In this document: positions 1 through 12,662 of the stretch, piece by piece
Position numbering within the stretch: the stretch's first letter is position 1
Layout of the letters: every line of letters starts with the position of its first letter
Source: Caprimulgus europaeus
Lineage: Eukaryota; Chordata; Aves; Caprimulgiformes; Caprimulgidae
Length of the DNA stretch: 64,000 bases
Direction of reading: 5' to 3'
Assembly (NCBI GenBank): GCA_907165065.1
Contig: OU015529.1
Location: 11,166,554-11,230,553 of the forward strand
Notes under the pieces: generated by a model
The model's database searches: none
What the model saw: the letters and a program-made list of their open reading frames with translations, nothing else
What the model was told of the DNA's origin: nothing
Program-made: the position numbers and the translations under genes

Positions 1-1673
1 GACTTTAGGAGCTGGGTACGATTTCTGCGAATATAGTAACCCTCAATACATTTATTTTGCATTAGTTTGTACAATATCTCCTCAAGTTTGGACAAACTTT
101 CAACACCCACAGACTTCTTTGGCAAGGGCAGCTACGCATCTGCTATCACAGAATGTGTGCAGAGCTGGAGAAAATGTAGAAAATATGGTGGCTTTCCTAA
201 ATTACAGTGTGGATTCACCATTGTGTTTCGTTGTGAAGACTTCCTTCCCTGAAACACTAGAAGGAGATTAGAGGAGTTAGAAGGATGCAAGTCACAAACT
301 CACTCCTTAATTCATAACTGTGTATATAGAGTGTGCAGAAAGGCTGTAAAAGGTGCATTTTTCTATATTGTCTTATAAGTCCCAAATGAGACACTTAATA
401 CAATTACTATGCTACTAGACAGTGGAATTTGCAATGAGGATGATAAATATATCTAGAGTTACTAGATGATAAGAACTTTGGCAGAGAAGAATAAATCCTT
501 TATTTCAGGACTTGAGCTAGTCTTTTGCCTGCTCCAGCTGAATCCTTTCCCTGATGTGACAGACAGGTCATGCCATATAGGTGAGGTTCTTGCTGCTTCT
601 TTAGAAGCACCTGCTACTCTGGTGACTATTATGAGCCTGTGAGAGATAACACAAAAGAGTTTTCAGATATGTGCATTTAAAAGTTTAGCAAAATAAGCAG
701 GTGGAGTGAAAATGCTTAAACTTTTCCAGCTACTTTGCATTCATCACCATTAGAGCAGAAGATACTTCTCCATTAACTCTCAAATGAAAACCAGGTTTGG
801 TAGTTATGAAAAAGCAACATAAACAGTCCAATTTTTCAGGTCATGATACATGATGTGTACTGCAGTGTAACAATTTGAAAAAACTGTTTAAAGGCTACGA
901 GCTCACTGTTGCTATTAGTACCTCCCTGCAGTTTTGACAATTTAATTTGTCTCTGTTGACAAAAATATTTTTCAAACAGTAGAGGAAAAACCACCTGAGC
1001 ATTATGATCTTGGATTTACTAATTTCACTATCCCACAGCATGTTAAATGCATGGAACAAAACGTGTCGTGGTGTCTCTCTAGTGATAATAAGTAGCATTA
1101 TATGAATTTTATTTTTATCATAGTTGTTTGTGTGGTTTCCAGCTGATAGGGAGAAAATGCCTGCTGCGTGGCACACTGAACACATTTATAATACATAACA
1201 GTTTGTTTCCTTAAAATGATAAGATAAAGGAGAGCTAAGAATAGGAAAAGGGGAGCTGGGGTTTTGAGAGAGAAACCAGATGTTTCCACTCACAGAACCA
1301 CTTATGAAAACGTTTAAAATCCAAATGCATAAAACTTCTAGGCAGAAGAAAGGTAAGTGTCAAGGGTGTCTGAAAAAGTCCAGATGATCAGTTGCCCTAC
1401 TGTAGCCTCTGACAAGCACATATGTAAAAGGCAGAGGTGATGCATTCTTGCTCACGCTGTCCTTCCTGCTTTAGTATCAGTATGTCACAGGTGAAAAGGT
1501 CACAATGCCAGACCAGTCCTGCTGGGTGCTGTTAGAACACGTTCAGTGATCCTGTTTGTTTCTCCTTTCCAGCCTAAGCATATTCACTGCCATCTCACAG
1601 CTAGCTGCCCCTTCTGCTAAACAATGCTACCTTTTCTTTTTAAGCATTCTCCGTGTCCTCCTAAGGTACATTC
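1..1673. other. Unique noncoding DNA, no gene recognised
   Basis: AT-rich sequence without a recognisable repeat, RNA gene or coding exon. The open frames here are below 100 codons, overlap each other on both strands and carry no domain I recognise. Stop codons are frequent in all frames. I see nothing further to annotate before the CR1 copy that begins near 1674. Confidence 0.6.
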
Positions 1674-2000
1674 ACAGAATGGTAGGGGTTGGAAGGGACC
1701 TCTGGAGATCATCTAGTCCAACCCCCCTGCCAAAGCAGGCTCATTTTGAGCAAGTTGCATAGGACAGCATCCAGGTGGGTTTTGAACAATTCCAGAGAAG
1801 GAGACAACCTCTCTGGGCAGCCTGTCCAAGTGCTCTGGCACCTTCACAGTAAAGTTTTGCCTCATGTTTAAGAAGATCCTCCTGTGTTCCAGCTTGTGCT
1901 GGTTGCCCCTTCTCCTATCACTGGCCACCACTGAAAAGTCTGGAAGTCTGACATGAAGTTACCCTTCATGTTTTCAGGTTAAACAACCAGAGGGATTTTT
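1674..2000 (-). mobile_element. CR1 LINE 3' fragment
   Basis: The plus strand opens with 'cagaatggtaggggttgga', followed by 'ggacctctggagatcatcta'. This is the reverse complement of the conserved CR1 3' end, so the element lies on the minus strand. Further in, the CR1 landmarks continue in order: the 'ctgggcagcctgtccaagtg' stretch, then the block on lost bristle-like wording of the reverse transcriptase 3' region, ending with 'tggttgccccttctcctatc' and 'actggccacca' near 1890-1931. Similarity then fades; a diverged continuation ('ggttaaacaacc') may reach about 2000. This is a 5'-truncated copy of roughly 300 bp, the usual form of avian CR1. It has no coding capacity, and short open frames crossing it are by-products of the repeat. 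The 5' boundary is uncertain by about 70 bp. Confidence 0.9.
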
Positions 2001-2869
2001 TTCCCTGCTGGACCAGCCTAGGGATGCTGCAGCCAGCAGACTAAGGTCTGAAGGAGAGAGCCTGGTTTGCCAAAAAGGAGCTGCAAACATAATTCTTTTC
2101 CACTGAATTATGCCGTGGTCAGAGCTGTACAACAGGTGCAGTGCTTGAGACCAAGAATGCTTTTATCATTCTACCAGTTTAAGTTGTTTTCCAGAAAATT
2201 CAACTGCCCACCTACATAATGCTGTTTAAAAAGGGCAAAATACAAATAAACCTCCCTATTTCTTTCTCCAAATAATAACTTTGTTGTATCAGTGTCCAGA
2301 AGAGCAAAATTGCCATATTCATTTACTAAGGTATTCCCATCTTGCCTTTTGTATGTGCAAATTATCCTCTGCTTAATTAGCCCGTGCTACATAAACTCGG
2401 TGATAACCTTATACCACTACATGAAGAGTGGATAGAGGAAAATTATAGGCAAGTTTTTTTTATCAGAATTTATTCTTCAGCTTCACTATGAAAAGAGCCA
2501 GAGGCTGTGTACTGTGAAGCACAGAAGTGTTAATCTCTTTGCATTGATGGAGCTGCATCTTTTTTGTGTAGTTGTAAAGGAGAAGAGGGTTAGTGCTAGC
2601 TTCTGTTGTAAGTAAGAAAAATAAAGCCATATTCTGATATGATGTAAATCAGCCTAAACATGGAGTTAGAGAAATACACATCATCTAAAGAACTGGTCTG
2701 AAAGTGGGGGTTTTTTTCATACCATTTAAGTAAATACTTAGCCTAAGACTTGAAGTTTCACTGAAAAGGTGCATTTGTTTTGGTTCTGAACTTTTTCTAA
2801 TACCCTAATCCTCTTAATCATATTACAGGAAGCCATATGAAGTTTAACCATACCATTAATCACAACTGG
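2001..2869. other. Unique noncoding DNA
   Basis: AT-rich unique sequence with a short T run near 2455-2461. No repeat family, exon or RNA gene recognised. Confidence 0.5.
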
Positions 2870-3200
2870 GTACACAAGGTGCTAGTACAGCAGCTTTATT
2901 GCGCTCTCTCTGCTGACAATTAATGCATATAATTTTGACATCTTAGAGATGCTGTTGTTTGAGCAATTAAAACCTTACTGTCAATGCAATCCTGTGATAA
3001 GAGAAGTATCATTCCAAGCCTAATTTTATGAGGGTCTCACTTGCTTAAAAGAATATATTTAAATTTTTACAGGAAAGGCATTTAATAAATCCTATACTGA
3101 AAGCCCTAACAGTAGATCATAAAAAGCTGATCATAATGTCAAAGCTATCATTAAACACAAACATGTCTGCATGCACAGAACATCTGTTTGACAGAAATCT
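2870..3200. promoter_or_regulatory. Candidate conserved noncoding element
   Basis: A block of about 330 bp without simple repeats or transposon character. It is rich in homeodomain-like cores: an ATTAATGCATATAAT word around 2929-2943 contains a POU-like ATGCATAT (2933-2940). Further AATTAAA and TTTAATAAA words and a pair of TGATCAT/GATCATAA words near 3115-3137 follow. These features resemble vertebrate developmental enhancers. Conservation cannot be judged from one sequence, so this is an inference from composition and motif density only. Confidence 0.3.
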
Positions 3201-3717
3201 ACTCATTGTCTCTCCTTCATTTCTGAGTAAGCAGAAGGGAGAATGAGATTTCCTGAATCACTGATTCAATTAAAACCTTCAGGAGCCTTAAAAGGTGCTT
3301 TCTCCCTTCCATGCTTTTTTCTTTTATTTCCTTTGACAGAGTGCTGAGGAGAGGTTATATCTGAAAAACAGCCTTTTATTTCAAGTGCCAGAAAACTACC
3401 AGGGAAATGCTCAGCATTTTGCTGGTTCCATATTTCATACATCAGACACATGAGCACACATAGTCAACACAAATCTGTGCAAGTGGACTAAAAGTATGAT
3501 TACTTAGCTATGCATTTAAATTGCCAAGATAGAAGAGCAGTGCTTTTATTTCACTCACAAAATGGATCTGGGCTACTGACAGGGATTAGGTCTAGATTTC
3601 AATGTAAATTTGGACCATCAGTTTCAGTGGTGTTCAAAGTTAGTGGTTCAGACTGAGGTAATCTGAAAAGTAAAGTAGAAAAGCATATCTAGAGAGCAAA
3701 GCTAAACTTTGGGGAGA

Positions 3718-3776
3718 AAACAACAACAACAACAACAACAACAAAACAAACCAAACAACCCCCAAACAAACAAAAT
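3718..3776. repeat. (CAA)n microsatellite with A/C-rich extension
   Basis: About nine CAA units (3719-3745) run into an imperfect A/C-rich tract of aaac, ccaaac and cccaaac words up to about 3776. One strand is almost free of G and T across the whole tract. It is low-complexity sequence with no coding meaning. Confidence 0.9.
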
Positions 3777-6700
3777 GCCACAAAAACTCACTCAACCCAA
3801 AACTTATGACCAATGCTTGCTTGTCTAGTGAGCAATTTCTCTGTCATTTTTTAGTATTAATCCCAGAACATGAGGGTCTAGCCATTCATAGATTAGCAAA
3901 AGAAGAGAGTTCTTGGATTTGTCAATGTCAGCTAACAAAGTAGAAATAATAAAAAGTCAAGGAGTATTAGCTGCTGCCAAAATGAATCTATTATCTTGTC
4001 ATGTTTATCCTTTTAATGGGGTATAATGAGCAGGTCGTACTGTGAATGTAAGAATCTAGATGTTGAAGGCACCAATTTTACAGTCTAGTAGTTTTCATCA
4101 AATGCTTCACTTTCTAAAATGTGATAATCAGAGAACATAAGGGGTGCCATACATGAAGCAATTTTCTGTTATGCCATGTGCTTCAAGGCTACCTTGCTCC
4201 CTGTTACCTACCTCCGTTACGAATAGAGTCCCTAAGCCCATTAGTCTCTGGATTTCTATAGGATAATCAAATAATTGTCGTGCTCCAGTTGTCTGAATCA
4301 CCTATTTAGGCATTTATCTTTGATTGACTCACAGTAATGATGGATAACATACCTTTACGGGTGCATAGATTTGTGCTATCCAATGGCCCAGTCCAGGGGG
4401 GAAGATGAACATATGGCTAAGTGCTTTGTTGGATGTGGGCCAAGAGTGAAAGAACAAAAAAATGGTGTTCTGTTTCTCCCTTTGGTGAGACTCATACACA
4501 ATTGAGGCAATGCTTTTCAAAAATGAATAGCTTAGTCCTACAGTGCATGAGAAAATGGTATCTCTTTAAAAAAAAAAATGCATATAATGTTACAAGAACA
4601 GAAGCGGAAAAAGTGATACAGAATATTAAAAAGGAAAACTAACAAGTAAATGAGGTCTAAAGGTGTAATTGTTGGAAAAAATTCAGCTCTGTGTTTGTGT
4701 TTCACATTACACAAAAACTTTGCCGAATAGATTCAGTATTTGATTAGTGCATATGGAGCAATGTCATGGTCTGAAGTTGCTAATGTAGCCTAACTTCTGA
4801 TTGCACTGAAAATAGGTTTTACAGTGAGGGCTGTGGGAACAAAGGGATTAATTTGTATCTGGTTTCACATCTCTGCAGATCTGTTGATTCTACCAATATA
4901 TCAGGTTTATGCTGCCATAATCAGGCTCTGAGGCTTGAAAATACAAGGAATTCATATTTCAGTAGGTAGATCCAGATGTGTTTTTCAAAACTCCAAAACT
5001 GGGAGCTATTTTTCTCAGAACAGAGATCTGTTCACGCTGCAGACTGACAGACAATGCACAGCAGTGGGTTTCAACCCATGGGCAAAGGAATCCGTGTAAC
5101 GCAGCTGAGAAAAGTCTGTTGTTAGTAGAGTAAATTTGCTCTCAGGGGTGTTGAGGTGCATCTCTATTGGAAAGTTTTAGGACTTTACAAGTCACGCAGG
5201 TCTGAAAACCACTGGTTCAAAGTCAACCAAAGTTAGCATGGGAACCAGAGATAATCGACCTGTAGCTACACAGAGCTTTGTCCTGTGTCTTGTCAGAGAG
5301 GAAAAAAAAAAAAATTGAGGGAAATAGATTATTTGAGAATAGCCCAGGAGGAGAGAAAATTCTACTTAAAATAGTAAAAAACCAAAGGCAAAACTAAAGG
5401 GGAATTTGTGTTTCCTAGTGGTAAAGAAACCACATCTTCAGTGCTTAAACATTGCCATAGTTGCTTTGACTTTAGTGAAGCAATGATAATTACCATGTGT
5501 GGATCATTTTTCTTCTTTTATTTTCAGAATAATGCTCATATTTCCCAGAGTTCTTAATTTTCTATCTTTTCTCTTCCTAAATCAATCTGTAAAATTCTTT
5601 TGTTTGAACTGCAGATTAGGATCCTTTCAGGAGCCAAGGCTGGCTACACAGCAAATTTGAAAACAGGGCAGAAAAAGTAGGAGGTTATGGTAGAACGAAT
5701 TAACTTGCCCAAATATCACAAAAAAGGTATATGTAAGAGGTGGGTTTAGAAGCAAATCCTTGGGCTCCAGGCGAGTGAGAACCTAAGGAGACATACAAGG
5801 AAATAAAAAAGGTAGGCTTTCCTCAGACCATAATTTTTCTGAAGTACCAGAGATCTGCTGTGCCTCACAGGAGGACATTATAAATTTCACCCTAAGAAGA
5901 ATCCCTTTGAGCTGTGGCTCCATGTATATCCTAGAGACACAGCATCTACTTTGTTTATTCGGAACCTAGCTTGCATTTTTCCTAGCATTTTGTTAAAGGA
6001 ATGTTCCATTAAAAATAGTTATGGAAAACAAGCTTTACTGTGAAGGCTTGCAAACATCCTAGACTAATTCACTCCAAAAATCCCACGCTTCAGGAAAAAA
6101 ACCTTGGTCTATAGACTTTAGCAACCATCTTAACTAGTGAAAGTCAACCCATTCATCTTTTTTCTGATATATAATCTTCTGTCTGTTCCTCCCATTCCTT
6201 CTTTTTCTGTATTTCTCTTCTGCAATTGCCTATCTCACCGTGACTTTGCACCTGAAACATCTTAAAACGTGTTTGCAGTGGTCGTAACCACCTAAAGGTC
6301 ATGAGAAACAGATCTAAAGGTAGCTTTGCTATGGAGTGCAATAAAGTACTCTGATCTGTGGCCACTTGAGGGAGCTGCTATGAAGTATGTGAAAGCTGGA
6401 ATGAATTTGACTCTCTGTAAAGGCATAGGAGATGTAAACAGATTCTCTGTATCATCCTGTGAGTTTTTGCAGATGTTTATAGTATTTTAACTATGGTACT
6501 TATATCCAGATTTTTATTGCTATATGGTTCTGAATCATGTCACATTCTACAAAACCTTCATGCTTCTTACTGATACCTGGCTTGATTTTAATCTGAAGTT
6601 AAATAAATATCTACTTCAAATATCTAAGAAAATTGGAACAAAGGGCTAACCTACCTTACTGGCCACAAAAATCAAAGGTTTGAAATAGTATATGGGAAGG

Positions 6701-8217
6701 GAAGATAGCTGTGCTATCTGACTAAAAAAAAAAAATAAAATCTCATTATATAATTTAAACATGAAACCATTCAGCATAGCCAAAAAAAGTTCAGTGTTGT
6801 CTGATTGCAAATCAAGGTGATGACTGTGAACTCCAGTAGTGATGCTGGATGTAATGGCAGATACTGTAAGTTATTTGAATCATAAAACCTTGAAAACAGT
6901 TCTAGGGTAGGGTGGAGGGCTCCAGGCCAGAGGGAAAACTCTTTGCTATTAGGCATTGAGCCCAAAGACATAAGAACGTGGCAGTGGTTATGCAGGGTAA
7001 GACCTAAAAAGCAGCTAACCCAGAAGTCTGGAAAACAATGTTGAGCTGGGACCCTATTACACCCTTCTCACACAAGTTCATGCCAAGCACTCAGGTGATC
7101 AGTGAATTAAGTTCAAATGAGTGTGTTCTTGATGTTTTAGGAAATTTGTGTTTGGGAATTGAGATGGAAAAATGTCTTTCTCATTTTGTTCTGTTTCAAT
7201 GGGAGGTTGAAGGTAGAAGCATATGAGCTTGGGGTATCTTGAATGAACGCTGAAAGTGCTTGCAGAAGCTTGGTGAGACTGCATTTAGCTGTCTGTGCCT
7301 GTAGTGGTCTGTTTGTTGATCTCATAACTTGCTTGTTTTTGCCAGATTAAATTGAACCTTTTAAGCTGCCAACTGGGAAACCAACCACTTGAGATACCAG
7401 AGACGTCTTTCTGGAGTATCACACTATATTGTCCTTTTCCTTCAAAATACCAATGTTTAACCATTTCAAACTGTCAGGATAAATGCTGTTTAATAAATAT
7501 TCATATAAGCCATAAAAGTTCAGATTTGGGTTTAGCTTTCCTAGCTTGCCTTTATTGTTTTCCCTCTCTGCAACTTTTCGAACTTTTGAAATGTAAGTCA
7601 ACAACCAAAAAGAGAAAGTAGAGCCCTTTAACTGACAGTCTTATTTTAAATTTCTCCAATAGTGTCAAATTTTGCACTAGGAGAGGGAAGAGTAAGGAAA
7701 CTTTATAATTTAGTGCTAAATTGTAAAACATTAGAAATGGTGTGTTTTCAGAACTCTAAAAGAAAGGAAGATTACAGAGGGAACATAACTTCTGTTACTT
7801 GTTCTTCCTGGTTTCTCTTTTAAAATTGCCAAAATGATATTTCTTCTGCCAGGAATTTCATTTTTTAACAAATTTAATTTTGAAACATTAAGTCTTTTCA
7901 AATACAAAATTTCCTAGACCTGTCTATTTACTGTGATACTTTGACTTTTAGAATGATCAGCTTGTGGGAGACTATCAATGGGAAACCTGGTGGGAATTTT
8001 CGTTGTTGTTTTGCAACTGGTAAGGGTTTGTTTTCCTTCATATACTTTGCCTGGGTGGACTGAATCCCTTGTGACACCCTATGTTCTGGCCTGGGTTAGC
8101 TTTGAGTTTGGGGGCAAGAGGGGTGTCAGTGGTTTTGTTTGGTTTTGGAGGGAAGGGCTGTGCAAAGAAAATAACATTTCTTTATGTGGTTAGCATACAT
8201 TGTAAAATAATAGCAAC
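3777..8217. other. Unique noncoding DNA with short poly(A) runs
   Basis: About 4.4 kb of AT-rich sequence. Homopolymer A runs occur at about 4567-4578, 5302-5314 and 6724-6735. I looked for processed pseudogenes ending in these runs and saw no open coding sequence upstream of them. No repeat family, RNA gene or exon was recognised. Open frames are all under 90 codons and show no family resemblance. Confidence 0.55.
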
Positions 8218-8258
8218 AATTCAAAATATGTGTAGTAATTCAAAAAATGTGTAGCAGT
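8218..8258. repeat. Two-copy short tandem repeat
   Basis: AATTCAAAATATGTGTAGT (8218-8236) is followed directly by a near-copy of 22 bases with the same start and a GCAGT end (8237-8258). A third AATTC follows. It is a small local duplication with a 3-base difference in unit length. Confidence 0.8.
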
Positions 8259-8289
8259 AATTCTTTATTTCTGTAAACAACTCCATTGG

Positions 8290-8780
8290 AGTGTTTACCA
8301 ATGTCCCAAACTCCCATTTGTATTCATATGAAAATTAATAGAAAATAATGCTGTGATTGGAAATAAGCAAGTCGTCCGTTAGCTGTTTTCATGGGGAAGA
8401 GGACAGTGCTGACTAATCATCAGGACCATGCTCACTGAAGACATGGTTATAGTGGGAAAACACCCAGCTCTTATCCATGTTGTCCACACTGTGTGGATTA
8501 ATTAGAGATTTCATGCTCAGCAGTTGTCAAGCCACTTGTTTTATACACAGTAAACACACCGTGAAAAACTTCTTATGGTTTGCATTGCTTCTCTGCAGGA
8601 CGCGCTTGAGTTTAATTAATACACCAGAGGATGGTTTATTCTTTGCAAAGTAAGAGCCCATTACAGTCACTGAAAGCTCTGACATTGCGGACATGAGTCA
8701 CATCAATGAAAGCTGCCTGAGGCTACGCTTTACCTTGTGCACTCAAGCTGAAAAATAATTAATAAAATACTCCCAAGTGT
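8290..8780. promoter_or_regulatory. Candidate conserved noncoding element
   Basis: A repeat-free stretch with clustered homeodomain-like words: GGATTAATTAG (8505-8515), TTTAATTAATAC (8611-8622) and AATAATTAATAAAATA near 8753-8768. The palindrome CTTTGCAAAG lies at 8641-8650, and TGAGTCACATC (8695-8705) contains an AP-1-like TGAGTCA core. The combination is typical of distal enhancers. There is no coding potential. The assignment is inference; a multi-species alignment would decide. Confidence 0.3.
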
Positions 8781-9077
8781 TATGTTTTTCCCTCCTCCCA
8801 ACTCAACATCTTAATTGCAAGGGAGTAGGTACAGAGGGAGCTGCCCTGTTTGTAGTCATCTTGCTTTTCTTTGTGACCTTCCTTATTGAAAAATTCTTGT
8901 AGTCTTGGACTAAAATACCAGTAGTGGTATCACAAAATTAATCCCAGACTTTATTTACATAGGAATAATGTTCTTTAATTTGCAAGCTTTGGGGGAATTA
9001 CTTCTTGTTCTTCATCTAATGCCTAGTATAAGTAGGACCCTGGTCCCAGATGGAGCCTTAGACACTATGGTATCAAA

Positions 9078-9105
9078 GATAATAATGGTAGTAATAATAA
9101 TAATA
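9078..9105. repeat. Short (AAT)n-type repeat
   Basis: Imperfect run of AATAAT/AGTAAT units, about 28 bases. Low complexity only. Confidence 0.7.
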
Positions 9106-9641
9106 TACCTACTATTTCCATGTGGACTATATTCAGGCAGGCTAAATTCTATGCAAGTTCCTATGTCTAGTTAAAGGAGAAAGCCCATCATCTGTAAAAG
9201 TGATTTGGAAGGTTCAAGTGACATGGTAACAGTGAAACACTAGACATAATAGATATGGAATTGAACTTGTAAATTTTTTTAGTTTAGTCATAGCTGTTGC
9301 AAGACAAATAAAAAAATACTAAAAGTTTAAATAAAAATTGACAAATTATAATAATGGGGCAAACGCAAGACTTATTTTTTCCCAAACAAACTCTAGAGAT
9401 ATTTTTATACTTTTAGAAATGACAAATTTAGTGAGTAATCACAAATTCTACAAAGGCTCAGAAAAAAGCAATGATTTTTCTGTTTAAAAATCACTACATT
9501 TCTTTGCTGTCTCAAGTATAAAAATGAAATAGAGAGAAAGAACGGAGTAAAACCTGCATATAAGAGGTTTAAAATTTTAGCAGAGCTGGTTACAAACTTG
9601 CTGTCAAAAATCTCTCCTTTTTTCTTTGGACAAAGATGTTT

Positions 9642-9683
9642 CAAAAAAAACCAAAACACCAAAAAAACCCCAAAACAAACCAA
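9642..9683. repeat. A/C-rich low-complexity tract
   Basis: A-runs of four to eight bases are separated by one to four C, with no T and almost no G on the plus strand. It has the same style as the tracts near 3.7, 12.7 and 62.0 kb. Confidence 0.75.
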
Positions 9684-11394
9684 CTGCGTTTTTTTGTTGT
9701 TATTGGTAGAAATGTTCATAAAAAGGTATATTGTCATTATTTTTTTTACTTTGGAAAAAATGTCTTCTGGAAATTAAAAAAATAGAAGCTGTTGAAAAGC
9801 TGTATTCTACTGAAATAATAATGTAGGGGTAGAAAGTAGTTGAAATATTATTTTTTATTTCAATTAACAAGTATAGTTGCTGATGACTGAATTCTGACAT
9901 CCTGCAACTTGTATTTTATAACATTAGAGTTTGACAGTTGGGACACTCATATTTTCTTTCTAGGGTCTCTATCTTAGTTTCCTAAGTATGAAATATTGCT
10001 CTTGGCTTGAAAAAACTGAGAGACATTGTTCAAACCTCTAAGTGAGATGGCTGTAACCCTTCATAGATTATCTGAAGGCTCCATCCTAAATCCTTACTTA
10101 AATTAGATTGCTGGAGTGAGGTGCTGTGAATACTCTCCGGAGTTCAGCTATGGAGGAGATATTTTGGTCTAAGGTCATGATCATTGAAAACAACAGAAAT
10201 TACAATTATTTCAGACAACAGAGTGTTTTTAGCTACTGCTACCTCCCAGAGATATCTCCTGGACACTGCTAAGTGTTGTATGGCTCTATGGTTAAAGAAA
10301 TAAACAAGCCTGACAAATGTTGAATAACTCGTCTGTTATTTGCAGTGGAACAAATAGAAGCAGAGTGATGCTTAAGGGGAATTGTGTTTGAAGATGGATA
10401 GAAGGGAAAGCTGTCGAATACCAAATGCAGCATTACTTAGGAAGTTTTAGGCAGGACTGAGAACTGCTGAACAAATACTTAACAGGTGAAAAAATAAGTA
10501 TATTTAAGCTGAGCTCACCTGCCTCTTTGCTTTAGTTGCCAAAGAAAGCAAATGCAGAAAGAGACATTTTTTGCTGCATGATTTAGTATAAGGCTGTGTA
10601 AAGTGTTCCATATCAGGAAGGAGAACGACCATGCTTTGAGGATTTCAGCCCTGTGCCTGTCTCTCTCACCGGCTTGCTGAGTTGACCATAGGTAAGGTTG
10701 CCCACCTCTGTGCTGCAGTGGCTTCACCTGTAAATGTCCAAAGATCCATTCCTCTGCAGCTTCCCCAGAGAAGGATCACTTTGTAAACAAGGTAGCAAAA
10801 TGAACCCATGGTAAAAACTCAAAATAAAGCCTTTTTAATACACATCAAAGACTGAGAGCATTGCCTGACACTGAGTGAGGACACAGCAACACAAGCCATG
10901 GCACTGCAGTGGCACAGGGGTCTCAGCAGTTCTCTGGGGCTGCTGAATGGGGTCCCTAAGGGTCCCCGGTGCCCAGCTCCTGCTGAAGGCCACTGTGGAC
11001 TGAGGAGTCTACCAACAGTAGGACTTCTGGTTTAAAACTGTCTTTAGTTGTAACTATGAAACAGAGCCTGTTGGAACGTAAGAACGCCTGACCTTAAGAC
11101 AGCCTGATCCAGATCTGGAACTTAACTTGCAGATCCACAGTCTTCAGTCAGTGCTGTTGAATTGATAGTGATTTTGCAAATGATTCTAGATAAATGTGGT
11201 GGAAAATATTTGTGTTGCCAATGTGAGGGGCAGGGTTCTCTTGACTATAAAAGGAGCAGAGAGAATGAGTTCAAGTGTAAATGCCTACCGAGCTGACATG
11301 TAAACGTGGTTAAATGAATCCCGACCTCTGTGTTTTGAAATAGCAGTGATGATGTGTGAGGTCTCCAGGCTTCAAAGCTTTGACTTTTTATATG
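9684..11394. other. Unique noncoding DNA
   Basis: AT-rich up to about 10.5 kb, then a locally GC-richer patch around 10.88-11.0 kb (for example 'ggggtccctaagggtccccg'). I could not assign that patch to a repeat family or exon. No RNA genes seen. Confidence 0.5.
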
Positions 11395-11600
11395 CTTGTT
11401 GTGGTTTCCATGCACTTAGGGCTGACAGTGTTAACCTTTCTTCTGCCCCAGACTGTGCTGTGAATGTCATGCAAAATAAAATCAAAGTGCCTTTTATGAT
11501 CACCTGAGGCCAAGAGCTGGAGAAAGTAAAATCCACTTCACTCAGCTAAATGTTGAGACTTTGCACTATAGCCACAAGATCTGACAGTGCTGAAAAGTTG
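11395..11600. promoter_or_regulatory. Possible conserved noncoding element (weak)
   Basis: Repeat-free sequence with the words 'tgtcatgcaaaataaaatc' and 'atgatcacctgaggccaag'. ATGCAAAAT is close to the POU octamer. Evidence is only composition and motif content, and weaker than for neighbouring candidates. Confidence 0.2.
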
Positions 11601-11699
11601 GCTTCACTTCAGTTCTCCTCCACTACATCGTCATCACTTGCTTGCCTCCCAAGCTTAATTCAGATGTAATCTTGGAAACAGTCACATTTTACACTAGTG

Positions 11700-12260
11700 A
11701 ATAAAATGTGCTGTCTTGTTCTCATTGATTCATTAAACTCCTGAGTTTTGATGACAAATTATTTTTCATCATACTTCTCTGAGGGGGCGTTTATCATGTG
11801 TAGACCATTGTTAATGTTGATCCCTGTCTTATCTGGAAAGCAGCACTTGTGGATTCTCATGCTCATATTTATACTTGTTCATAAGCTATTCTGAAGTAAA
11901 TGTACAATGTAAGTTTATTGATGATTTTCATGAGGTTTGGGGGTTGTTTCCCCTGCCCTATTCCTTTATGAATTGTTTTGTCATTCTCTGAATGGCTGTT
12001 AATTGAGGTATGAATCACAGAACAGAAATAGTATTAGTTCATTCTTCAGTGCTTTCAAACAGATTGCACTTAAAAGAACAATAATGCATTATGCTGCGTA
12101 TTGTTCCATAGGCTAATTACCTAATCAGATAATGTTGGGGAAGCAAACTTATAACAGATATTAATTATCAATGCATGAACTGGTAGCAGATGGCAGAATT
12201 TGCAGTGGAGGATAAGATGATGGTTCAATGGATTAATTAAAGCTTACACAACTTTATACC
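11700..12260. promoter_or_regulatory. Candidate conserved noncoding element
   Basis: A long block dense in TAAT-type cores: TAATTAC (12114-12120) followed by CTAATCAGATAATG, TTAATTATCAATGCATG (12161-12177) and GATTAATTAA (12231-12240). An E-box CAGATG lies at 12187-12192 and several ATTGATTCATT/TTGATGACAAATTA words precede them. No simple repeats and no transposon similarity are visible. The block has the look of a homeodomain/POU-responsive distal enhancer, by inference from sequence character alone. Confidence 0.35.
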
Positions 12261-12662
12261 CTCAACTCAAAATCCAGTGCAACAATAATTGTGTGCTCTT
12301 TAAAAACGTAAAATAGTATTTAGCTGTGGTTATTTAACTGATTAGATTTTCCTGCAAGTAGTAACAGAGTGTAAAAGGAATAATAGATTTCACAAAAATA
12401 ACTCTAGCAGTCTCCATATGCCTCAGGAGTGCTCAGTATGGATTTAAAATAATGAGTATTTATCATAAAGCATATCAACAGTTCTGGGAATGGGGACTAG
12501 GCATAGCTATATGCTTTTCTTTCTGACTATCAGGATGTAGAATCCTGCTCCAATTTTGCTTTCTCTGTTGGCCAAACTTTTCCTTGAATCTTCCTCCTGA
12601 ATTATGTGAGAACACTGGGGCATTTTCCCTGCAGATTGGAGATGGTGTGAACTATCTCAGCA

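Noticed and set aside
9405..9737. 110-codon minus-strand frame
   Set aside because: It is composed largely of A/T low complexity and the A/C-rich tract, giving F/K/N-rich translation without features.
10880..11000. GC-rich patch as a CpG island or promoter
   Set aside because: It has very few CpG dinucleotides and no TATA or initiator context; most G and C are in GpG/CpC words.
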